64,000 nt of DNA, taken from contig NZ_CP171843.1 in the NCBI RefSeq assembly GCF_048020265.1, positions 1,178,001 to 1,242,000 on the forward strand, read 5' to 3'. The notes under the pieces are model-generated. The model did not search any database. It was not told where the DNA came from and was given only the letters and a program-made list of their open reading frames with translations. This stretch comes from Limnohabitans_A sp048020265 (GTDB lineage: Bacteria; Pseudomonadota; Gammaproteobacteria; Burkholderiales; Burkholderiaceae_C). Positions 43,087 through 52,220 of this stretch are shown in pieces. A program made the translations under genes and the position numbers. Position 1 is the first letter of the stretch, and the number at the start of each line of letters is the position of its first letter.

Positions 43087-43638
43087 TCAGTGCTTGTAAA
43101 CCGCAGGCGTGGCCAGCGACCCGGCGCTGTCACCGTTGCTTGGAGACGGGCTGGCCGTCATCATGGCCCAATCGGCCTTGGCCATGCACTGGCGAATCAA
43201 GTGGATCAGCCCGTGGACCAGCGAGGCTTGTAAATTCATCTGGCATGACTGTGTGTTGTCGCCAGTTTTTTGTTGGAACACGATTTGTAAACCGCCGCTG
43301 GCTTGCAGGCTGATTTGCGCATCGGTGACCAGCAGCGGCTCGCTGCCCAAAGGCAACTGCTGCACTTTTCCATCGTAAGGGGTTGCAAAGTCTGCGGTTT
43401 GCAAAAAAGCATCGCGTTTGAGCTCGGTCAGCAGTTGCCGGGCTGCGGGGTCTGCAACAGCCAATCCTGGCTGCGCGGCCTCCAGGCGGCCAATTGACAG
43501 GTCCATGACGGGCAGCAAGCGCATCACCATGCGGCGGGTCAGCCAAAAACGGAATTCCTTGGCATCCTGGGTGTTCAGGCGCAACAACAGGCGATCTTGA
43601 CGCTCGTCATGGCTGATGGACAGCTGGTGAATGTTCAT
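43087..43638 (-). CDS. Conserved hypothetical protein, function unknown
   Basis: Protein of 183 residues that I do not assign to a named domain. It begins MNIHQLSISHDERQDRLLLR, has no signal peptide or membrane segment, and appears mixed alpha/beta. A hydrophobic helix (SLVHGLIHLIRQCMAKADW) lies near the end, followed by a Ser/Pro-rich tail. It is divergent from clpB, with an 86-base gap that contains the heat-shock promoter of clpB, and convergent with moaE. Coding is supported by the steady codon use and sensible amino-acid pattern. From memory, similar proteins occur in other Burkholderiales. Confidence 0.75.
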   Translation of the reverse strand: MNIHQLSISHDERQDRLLLRLNTQDAKEFRFWLTRRMVMRLLPVMDLSIGRLEAAQPGLAVADPAARQLLTELKRDAFLQTADFATPYDGKVQQLPLGSEPLLVTDAQISLQASGGLQIVFQQKTGDNTQSCQMNLQASLVHGLIHLIRQCMAKADWAMMTASPSPSNGDSAGSLATPAVYKH

Positions 43639-43675
43639 GGCTTGATTTTAGGCAAGCCCGAGCCGGATTGCCTGA

Positions 43676-43703
43676 CTTGAAAATGGGCAATGCCTCCCCA
43701 AAT
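43676..43703 (+). promoter_or_regulatory. Sigma-32 heat-shock promoter of clpB
   Basis: CTTGAAA (43676-43682) and CCCCAAAT (43696-43703) are separated by 13 bases, close to the RpoH consensus CTTGAAA-N11-16-CCCCATNT. The clpB ATG lies 22 bases further on, with GGAG between. Confidence 0.8.
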
Positions 43704-43724
43704 GTTCACCATTGGAGAAATTTC

Positions 43725-46331
<2,607 letters not shown>

Positions 46332-46338
46332 CGCGACA

Positions 46339-46365
46339 AGCCGTGCAAGCAGCGCTTGCACGGCT
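46339..46365. repeat. Perfect inverted repeat after clpB
   Basis: AGCCGTGCAAGC (46339-46350) and its exact complement (46354-46365) flank a 3-base loop. No T tract follows on either strand, so it is not a standard intrinsic terminator. It sits eight bases past the clpB stop and 38 before the next gene. It could protect the clpB message end or be a protein site. Confidence 0.6.
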
Positions 46366-46403
46366 GTGACAGACCCGCCCTGCGGCGTTGGGCACAATGG
46401 GGC

Positions 46404-48095
46404 ATGACTTCAAAAATTGCTGGCCACCTGCTCGTTGAATGCCTCTTGGCCCAAGGCGTCACCCATGCTTTCGGGGTGCCCGGTGAAAGTTATCTGGCGG
46501 TGCTCGATGGCTTTCATTTGCACCGCGACACGATCCGGTTTGTGACCTGCAGGCAGGAGGGTGGAGCGGCTTTCATGGCCGAGGCCCAAGGCAAGCTGAC
46601 GGGCCGCCCAGGTATCTGTTTCGTCACGCGCGGCCCGGGCGCCACCAACGCGTCGATCGGTGTGCACACCGCGTTCCAGGATTCCACGCCCATGATTTTG
46701 TTTGTGGGCGATGTGGCCAGCGACACCCGCGACCGCGAGGCCTTCCAGGAAATGGACTACACCCACTTTTTTGGTCCTTCGACCAAAGGCATGGCCAAAC
46801 GGGTCGAGCGGGTGGACGTCCCGGAGCGCTTACCCGAGTATGTGGCCCGCGCTTTTGCCACGGCCATGAACGGTCGGCCTGGCCCTGTGGTGTTGGTGTT
46901 GCCAGAAGACATGCTGACCCGCCCCGTCAAGGCCGAGGCGCTGGGGCGCGTGGAGCCGGTTCAGGCCTGGAGCGACCCGGGCGCCTTGCGCACACTGCGC
47001 GACCTGCTGCTGGCGGCCCGCAAGCCTCTGGTGATTGCAGGTGGCGGCGGATGGACCACGCAGGCTGCTCAAGCCTTGCAGCGTTTTGCCGAGAACTGGC
47101 AGCTGCCTGTGGCCAACGCTTTCCGCTTTCAAGACACTTTTGACAACCACCACCCTTTGTATGCCGGTGATGTCGGCATTGGCATCGGGCCGGCTTTGGC
47201 TCAAGCTGTGCGCGAGTCGGATCTGATTTTGGCCTTGGGGCCGCGCCTGGGCGAAATGACGACCAGCGGCTACACCTTGCTGCAAGCGCCCAAACCCGTC
47301 CAGAAATTGGTGCACATCCATTGCAGCCCAGAAGAGTTGAACCGTGTTTACCAAGCGGATTTGGCGATCCTCGCCACCATGAATGCGGCTGCTCGCAGCC
47401 TTGAAGTGCTCACAGCACCCACCGAGCTGCCCTGGACCGAATGGACGCAGCAGGTGCATCAGGGCTATTTGAACAACCTGAAACCCCAAGCTTTGCCCGG
47501 CGATGTGGACATGCCCGACATTGTGGCCACGCTGCAAAAGCATCTACCTCCCGATGCGGTGGTCACGAACGGGGCTGGCAACTTTGCCAGCTGGATGCAC
47601 CGTTTCTTCAAGCACCATGGCCTGGCCAAGGGCCACAAAACCCAATTGGCGCCCACGGTCGGGGCCATGGGTTACGGCGTCCCGGCAGGCATTGCGGCCA
47701 ATTTGCTGACCGGACGGGTGGTTTTCACCATCGCAGGTGACGGTGACTTCTTGATGAATGGTCAGGAGTTGGCGACCGCTGTGCAGCACGGCGGCAAAAG
47801 CATCATTGTGGTTTTGAACAACGGCATGTACGGCACGATCCGTATGCACCAGGAGCGCGAGTACCCCACGCACGTCACAGGTTCGCAGCTGAAAAATCCT
47901 GACTTTGCCGCTTTGGCCGAGGCGTATGGCTATGTCGGGGTGCGCATTCAGAAGACGGCGCAATTCGAAGCGGCTCTTCTGGACGCGCTCGCCCGTTCAC
48001 AGGGCACCCTGATGGAGGTCGTGCTCGACCCTGAAGTGATCACCACACGGGGCACCTTGCAGGCGATCACGCAAGCGTCTTTGGCCAAGAGATGA
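46404..48095 (+). CDS. Thiamine diphosphate-binding enzyme, acetolactate synthase-like
   Basis: ThDP-dependent enzyme of 563 residues. The N-terminal PYR domain has GVPGESYLAVLDG and the activating Glu in CRQEGGAAFMAEAQGK. A central domain follows, and the C-terminal PP domain has the ThDP motif GDGDFLMNGQELATAVQHGG...NN. The fold is that of the acetolactate synthase large subunit family. No small regulatory subunit gene (ilvN/ilvH) and no ilvC is nearby, so it is likely not the main biosynthetic enzyme. A role as another decarboxylase/ligase is possible. The ATG at 46404 fits homologue starts. It ends at a bidirectional terminator. Confidence 0.9.
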   Translation: MTSKIAGHLLVECLLAQGVTHAFGVPGESYLAVLDGFHLHRDTIRFVTCRQEGGAAFMAEAQGKLTGRPGICFVTRGPGATNASIGVHTAFQDSTPMILFVGDVASDTRDREAFQEMDYTHFFGPSTKGMAKRVERVDVPERLPEYVARAFATAMNGRPGPVVLVLPEDMLTRPVKAEALGRVEPVQAWSDPGALRTLRDLLLAARKPLVIAGGGGWTTQAAQALQRFAENWQLPVANAFRFQDTFDNHHPLYAGDVGIGIGPALAQAVRESDLILALGPRLGEMTTSGYTLLQAPKPVQKLVHIHCSPEELNRVYQADLAILATMNAAARSLEVLTAPTELPWTEWTQQVHQGYLNNLKPQALPGDVDMPDIVATLQKHLPPDAVVTNGAGNFASWMHRFFKHHGLAKGHKTQLAPTVGAMGYGVPAGIAANLLTGRVVFTIAGDGDFLMNGQELATAVQHGGKSIIVVLNNGMYGTIRMHQEREYPTHVTGSQLKNPDFAALAEAYGYVGVRIQKTAQFEAALLDALARSQGTLMEVVLDPEVITTRGTLQAITQASLAKR

Positions 48096-48120
48096 AGAGT
48101 GTGGCTTTCAAGCCGACGTA

Positions 48121-48146
48121 AAAAAACCCGCTTGCGCGGGTTTTTT
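48121..48146. terminator. Bidirectional terminator
   Basis: Stem A6-CCCGC/GCGGG-T6 with loop TTGC lies between two converging genes; both strands end in a T tract, so it can serve the ThDP-enzyme gene and the SWIB gene. Confidence 0.85.
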
Positions 48147-48165
48147 CATGAGGCTGCAAGCTGAA

Positions 48166-48567
48166 TTACTTCAGGTGCTTGCCAATCAAGCCGGCCATTT
48201 CAAACATGGTGACTTGTGCCTTGCCAAACACAGCCTTGAGCTTGTCGTCGGCGTTGATCGCACGGCGGTTCACGCTGTCTTGCAGGTTGTGCTTCTTGAT
48301 GTAGACCCACATCTTGCTGACCACTTCGGTGCGTGGCAGTGGTGTGGCCCCCACCACAGCAGCCAATGCAGCGCTGGGTGTCAAGGCTTTCATGAAAGCT
48401 GGGTTGGGTGTGCGCTTCGTAGCAGGTGCCGCCTTTGTAGCGGGTGCTTTAGCCGCTACTTTCTTGGCGGGTGCTGCAGCCTTTTTCGCTGGAGCAGCTT
48501 TTTTGGCCGGTGCTGCTTTTTTAGCGGGTGCAGCTTTTGTGGCCGGGGTTTTTTTCGCAGTTGCCAT
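48166..48567 (-). CDS. SWIB/MDM2 domain protein with lysine-rich histone H1-like tail
   Basis: Protein of 133 residues in two parts. The N-terminal half (about 1-55) is an Ala-Pro-Lys repeat (PAKKA units), as in bacterial histone H1-like proteins. The C-terminal half (about 58-133) is a SWIB domain (MKALTPSAALAAVVG, PLPRTEVVSKMWVYIKKHNLQD, INADDKLKAVFGKAQVTMFEM). Such proteins are presumed to compact or remodel DNA; direct evidence is thin. The ATG at 48567 has AAGGA upstream; the longer frame upstream is unlikely. It is divergent from rraA across a 242-base AT-richer region that carries a palindrome. Confidence 0.92.
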   Translation of the reverse strand: MATAKKTPATKAAPAKKAAPAKKAAPAKKAAAPAKKVAAKAPATKAAPATKRTPNPAFMKALTPSAALAAVVGATPLPRTEVVSKMWVYIKKHNLQDSVNRRAINADDKLKAVFGKAQVTMFEMAGLIGKHLK

Positions 48568-48746
48568 GGTGAAATTCCTTTGAGCGGAAGTGAGTTCTTC
48601 GCTGCGTAACAGTTTGTTTACAGCTGACTGCATGCTACTGGAGAAACGGCGACTTTCCAAGCCGAATCCGCATTTTTCTATAGGGGTTGTTGCTGATTTG
48701 CGGGCTGATTTTTGGATTTTTCGTTGCCGTTTTGTGATTCGCACCG

Positions 48747-48768
48747 ACACAGTGCGTATGCGCTGTGT
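48747..48768. promoter_or_regulatory. 22-bp near-palindrome between the SWIB and rraA genes
   Basis: Arms ACACAGTGCGT and ATGCGCTGTGT pair at 18 of 22 positions; the mismatches are transitions that still allow G-T pairing. It lies 42 bases ahead of rraA. It could be an operator or an RNA hairpin; no regulator is suggested by position. Confidence 0.45.
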
Positions 48769-48809
48769 AAGTCGCTCCGATTCAACTGTTCTCTTTTGAC
48801 TTCGAGGGT

Positions 48810-49325
48810 GTGACGTTGCATACAAGCGCTTCTTTTTCAACCTGTGATTTTTGTGATGCGCACAGAGCGGATGACTCGGGTGATTTTCGTGTGCTGTCGC
48901 CTGTCTTCAAGGATTTTGGCGGGCAATCTTCATTTCATGGGCAGGTGTTGACGGTGAAGTGTTACCAAGACAACAGCCATGTCAAAAGGGCGGTAGAGTC
49001 CGATGGACAGGGCCGTGTCCTGGTGGTCGATGGGGCTGGTTGTTTGCAACGCGCTTTGCTCGGAGGCAATTTGGCCGCTGCTGCTGTACGGCATGGTTGG
49101 GCGGGTGTGGTGGTCCATGGTTGCGTGCGAGATCTTTCTGAAATCCGCGTTTTACCCATCGGCATTCGTGCTTTGGCTCTCAACCCTATGCCAACTTTGC
49201 GTGCAGACCAGGGGCAAACGGGTGGTGCTGTGACGATTCAAGGCACCCTTGTTCAGACGGGAGATTGGCTTTATGCAGACAGCGATGGCATGGTGCTCAG
49301 TTGCCGCGCCCTGCACATTTCATAA
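48810..49325 (+). CDS. rraA: RraA family protein (ribonuclease E inhibitor / HMG aldolase family)
   Basis: Protein of 171 residues. The family start STCDFCDAH and the core VLVVDGAGCLQRALLGGNLAAAAVRHGWAGVVVHGCVRDLSEI are clear. The Arg-Asp in GCVRDL is the metal-site pair of the aldolase members. RraA of enterics inhibits RNase E, while others act as 4-hydroxy-4-methyl-2-oxoglutarate aldolases or oxaloacetate decarboxylases; the sequence alone does not settle which. The start is GTG at 48810, with GAGG upstream. It comes before isocitrate lyase, but a 249-base AT-rich gap separates them. Confidence 0.9.
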   Translation: MTLHTSASFSTCDFCDAHRADDSGDFRVLSPVFKDFGGQSSFHGQVLTVKCYQDNSHVKRAVESDGQGRVLVVDGAGCLQRALLGGNLAAAAVRHGWAGVVVHGCVRDLSEIRVLPIGIRALALNPMPTLRADQGQTGGAVTIQGTLVQTGDWLYADSDGMVLSCRALHIS

Positions 49326-49418
49326 GTTGTCAGGTGTTTTCATAATTTGAAAAATGCTGATGGTGTGATGCCGCAATTTTTCTCAATATGGGAAACAATA
49401 AATCACATTGCGAAATTA

Positions 49419-49497
49419 CTTCTATAAGCCCTTGATTTTTAACAAATAAAAATATGTCTTGTATAAGACATAAGAATGTGAGTTGGTCTTCTATAAG
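49419..49497. promoter_or_regulatory. Three CTTNTATAAG repeats upstream of aceA
   Basis: CTTCTATAAG (49419-49428), CTTGTATAAG (49458-49467) and CTTCTATAAG (49488-49497) lie 78-156 bases before aceA. The central copy is embedded in the longer palindrome ATGTCTTGTATAAGACAT (49454-49471). Start-to-start spacing is 39 and 30 bases. The arrangement suggests cooperative binding of one dimeric regulator. The regulator is unknown. Confidence 0.6.
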
Positions 49498-49574
49498 AGT
49501 TAAGATGAATCCAACGACGAAGCAGAATCCGCTGCCTACATCGCCAGATTTCCACTTGACTACAGGAGTCCTCC

Positions 49575-50906
49575 ATGCCAGCCAACCTCACACAACAACT
49601 GAGCCGTGAACAGCAAATCGCCGCCCTCGAAAAAGACTGGGCCACCAATCCACGTTGGAAAGGTGTGAAGCGCGGTTATTCCGCAGCCGACGTCGTGCGC
49701 CTGCGCGGCAGCATGCCCATCGAGCACACCCTGGCCAAGCGCGGTGCAGAAAAGCTCTGGGAAAAAATCAACGGCGGTGCCAAAAAAGGCTACGTGAATG
49801 CCTTTGGTGCCATCAGCGCCGGTCAGGCTATGCAACAAGCCAAAGCGGGCTTGGAAGCTGTGTACCTGTCGGGCTGGCAAGTCGCTGCCGACGGCAACAC
49901 ATCGGAGACCATGTACCCCGACCAGTCACTCTACGCCTACGACTCCGTGCCCACCATGGTGCGCCGCATCAACAACACCTTCAAGCGTGCGGACGAAATC
50001 CAGTGGGGCCGTGGCATCAATCCTGGCGACAAAGAATTCATCGACTACTTCCTGCCCATCGTGGCCGATGCAGAAGCCGGTTTTGGTGGTGTGCTCAACG
50101 CTTTCGAGCTGATGAAGAACATGATCGCCTCTGGCGCAGCGGGTGTGCACTTTGAAGACCAATTGGCTGCCGTCAAGAAGTGCGGCCACATGGGCGGCAA
50201 GGTGCTGGTGCCCACTCAAGAAGCTTGCGAAAAATTGATCTCTGCACGCTTTGCCGCCGACGTCATGGGCGTGTCCACCATCGTGCTGGCCCGCACCGAC
50301 GCCGAAGCTGCCAACTTGATCACATCCGATCACGACGCCAACGACAAGCCATTCTTGACTGGCGAGCGCACTCAAGAAGGCTTCTACCGCGTGAAAAACG
50401 GTCTGGAGCAAGCCATCAGCCGTGGCGTGGCTTACGCCCCTTACGCTGACCTGGTCTGGTGCGAAACCGGCGTGCCTGACATTGGCTTTGCCCGTGAATT
50501 TGCCCAAGCCGTGCACGCCGCTTGCCCCGGCAAGCTGCTGTCGTACAACTGCTCACCATCGTTCAACTGGAAGAAAAACCTCAACGACAGCCAGATCGCA
50601 TCCTTCCAGGACGACCTGTCTGCTTTGGGCTACAAGTACCAGTTCATCACACTGGCGGGTATCCACATCAACTGGTTCAATACCTTCCAGTTCGCCCACG
50701 CATACGCCCGCGGCGAAGGCATGAAGCACTACACCGAGATGGTGCAAGAGCCCGAATTCGCCGCCCGCGACAAGGGTTACACCTTCGTGTCACACCAGCA
50801 AGAAGTGGGCGCAGGCTACTTCGACGACGTGACCACCGTGATCCAAGGCGGCTCGTCTTCTGTGAAGGCCCTGACCGGTTCGACAGAGGAAGAGCAGTTC
50901 CACTGA
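49575..50906 (+). CDS. aceA: Isocitrate lyase
   Basis: Glyoxylate-cycle enzyme that splits isocitrate into glyoxylate and succinate, 443 residues, typical of the bacterial form. The catalytic Cys203 is in KKCGHMGGK. Other family motifs are YLSGWQVAAD, DAEAGFGG and NCSPSFNWKKNL. An AGGAGTCCTCC ribosome-binding region precedes the ATG. The upstream DNA is AT-rich and holds three repeats of a likely regulator site. Malate synthase is not adjacent. A decayed copy of its last 41 codons lies 1.1 kb downstream, past the hydrolase gene. Confidence 0.97.
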   Translation: MPANLTQQLSREQQIAALEKDWATNPRWKGVKRGYSAADVVRLRGSMPIEHTLAKRGAEKLWEKINGGAKKGYVNAFGAISAGQAMQQAKAGLEAVYLSGWQVAADGNTSETMYPDQSLYAYDSVPTMVRRINNTFKRADEIQWGRGINPGDKEFIDYFLPIVADAEAGFGGVLNAFELMKNMIASGAAGVHFEDQLAAVKKCGHMGGKVLVPTQEACEKLISARFAADVMGVSTIVLARTDAEAANLITSDHDANDKPFLTGERTQEGFYRVKNGLEQAISRGVAYAPYADLVWCETGVPDIGFAREFAQAVHAACPGKLLSYNCSPSFNWKKNLNDSQIASFQDDLSALGYKYQFITLAGIHINWFNTFQFAHAYARGEGMKHYTEMVQEPEFAARDKGYTFVSHQQEVGAGYFDDVTTVIQGGSSSVKALTGSTEEEQFH

Positions 50907-50963
50907 GCAGCTGCGCTGCCCTGCTGACTCGGTGAGCGCTTGAAAAGGCGCTTGCATGAACAA

Positions 50964-50998
50964 GCCGCCTGATGCGCAAGTATCGGGTGGCTTTTTTT
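50964..50998 (+). terminator. Terminator of aceA
   Basis: A 10-bp stem with two G-U pairs (GCCGCCTGAT at 50964-50973, ATCGGGTGGC at 50982-50991) and an 8-base loop is followed by seven T. Bases 50999-51129 beyond it are lower in GC and hold no gene. Confidence 0.85.
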
Positions 50999-51129
50999 CG
51001 ATCTATCTAGTCAAGCCTCAACATGGACTGGCGTTTAGACCATGGTGTGACGGGCTTAAACCTGTGACGTGTTTTGGTGCAAAGCAATTGATTGCGGTCT
51101 TGCATTTATTATGAAATCCTCAAATATCC

Positions 51130-51963
51130 ATGGATATCCTTGTGAAATTCACCAACTTTAGGTTTTTGATGGTTTTGGCCCTGGTGATGACGTCTCGGGT
51201 CGCGTGGGGCCAACTCTGCACTGACTTGCCTGTGGAAAGAACAGTGTCCGATCAAAAAGGGGGTTGCCTGGCATTGGTTCCCATCGGAACACCACTTATT
51301 GCAGCGAAAACTTTGATCGTGATGCTGCATGGGGATGGCGAGGGCCAGTTGGGGCACAGGCAGATTGACCGATGGACCGCCATTGGACGCAGTTTGTCGG
51401 CACCTGATCGCAATGTGTTTTTCATGATTCGTCCTGGCTATCAAACACCCGTCGGCAATTCGAGTGGTTGGGCCAATCCCAAAGATGACGATTACACGGC
51501 CGAGAATATTGCCCGGGTCGCAGGAGCCCTGGCGTCCTTGAAAAGCACTTATAAAGCCAAAAAATTGCTCCTAGTCGGTCATTCAGGAGGAGCTGCAACA
51601 TCGGCTTTGGTTTTGGGCAAACATCCTACCGTGGCCGATGCGGCGTTGCTGCTCGGATGTCCGTGTGATGTACCTCCGTGGCGAAACCACCGAAATGCAC
51701 AACGGGGACGAGGTGGCCCATGGACCAACAGCCTGAATCCGCTTGATTACATTTCGACCATACCCTCTGGTACTCGTGTGATGGCCGTGACAGGCTCACA
51801 AGACGACAACACGCTACCAGAGTTTGCCGAGCGTTGGGTTGAAAAAGCATCATCCAGTGGTGTTCATGCCCGTTATGCAGATGCTCCCGGCCTCAACCAT
51901 TCAAGTATTCAGCAGTGGCCTGATATCCATTCCAAGGTCAGTGAACTCATCAATTCCCTGTAG
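51130..51963 (+). CDS. Secreted alpha/beta hydrolase
   Basis: Predicted serine hydrolase of 277 residues. A signal peptide is likely (hydrophobic LMVLALVMTSRVAWG, cleavage near residue 27). The core motifs are VMLHGDGEG near the oxyanion hole and GHSGGA with the nucleophile Ser. An Asp in TGSQDDN and a His in LNHSS complete a plausible triad. The substrate is unknown; distant likeness to prolyl-oligopeptidase-type or esterase families. The ATG at 51130 has no clear ribosome-binding site and lies in a 14-bp palindrome (51124-51137), so a GTG at 51142 is an alternative start. By eye the base composition is poorer in GC than neighbours, and the gene lies between aceA and a decayed aceA tail, which suggests acquisition. 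Confidence 0.82.
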   Translation: MDILVKFTNFRFLMVLALVMTSRVAWGQLCTDLPVERTVSDQKGGCLALVPIGTPLIAAKTLIVMLHGDGEGQLGHRQIDRWTAIGRSLSAPDRNVFFMIRPGYQTPVGNSSGWANPKDDDYTAENIARVAGALASLKSTYKAKKLLLVGHSGGAATSALVLGKHPTVADAALLLGCPCDVPPWRNHRNAQRGRGGPWTNSLNPLDYISTIPSGTRVMAVTGSQDDNTLPEFAERWVEKASSSGVHARYADAPGLNHSSIQQWPDIHSKVSELINSL

Positions 51964-51990
51964 TCGTTTTTAATACGCATCTGAAGCTGT

Positions 51991-52113
51991 ACCTTTGTCT
52001 CGCAACAGTCAGAACCTGGTGCAGGCTGCTTCGACGGCGTGATCACCGTAATCCAGGGCGGCTCGTCCTATGTGTAAGCCCTCACAGGTTCGACCGGAGA
52101 AGGGCATTTGCAC
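51991..52113 (+). pseudogene. Decayed 3' end of an isocitrate lyase gene
   Basis: This 123-base stretch aligns without gaps to the last 41 codons of aceA (50781-50903). The translation reads TFVSQQSEPGAGCFDGV, then ITVIQGGSSYV, a TAA stop where aceA has Lys, then ALTGSTGEGHLH. 29 of 41 positions are identical to aceA. No start or upstream part remains. It is not a recent copy, because both DNA and protein have diverged. The rest of the 257-base gap before thrS holds only the thrS leader. Confidence 0.85.
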
Positions 52114-52182
52114 CGATCGACTTCGGATATCTGAAGGCGAGGGCGGCGTAAAATCCACATTCAGCGTTTCGACACACCTTCC

Positions 52183-52208
52183 AAGCGCGGCCCGCGCCGC
52201 GCTTTTTT
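52183..52208 (+). terminator. Terminator-like hairpin in the thrS leader
   Basis: A perfect 9-bp stem AAGCGCGGC/GCCGCGCTT with a 4-base loop (CCGC) and a continuing T tract ends 13 bases before the thrS ATG. A clear Shine-Dalgarno sequence is absent between it and the ATG. It could be an attenuator of the thrS operon or the end of an upstream transcript; a possible -10 (TAAAAT) lies at 52149-52154. Confidence 0.65.
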
Positions 52209-52220
52209 ACTTGCAGACAC

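Noticed and set aside
48480..48560. Repeated GCWGGTGC-type units that might be a tandem DNA repeat
   Set aside because: They encode the PAKKA units of the lysine-rich tail of the SWIB protein; coding explains them.
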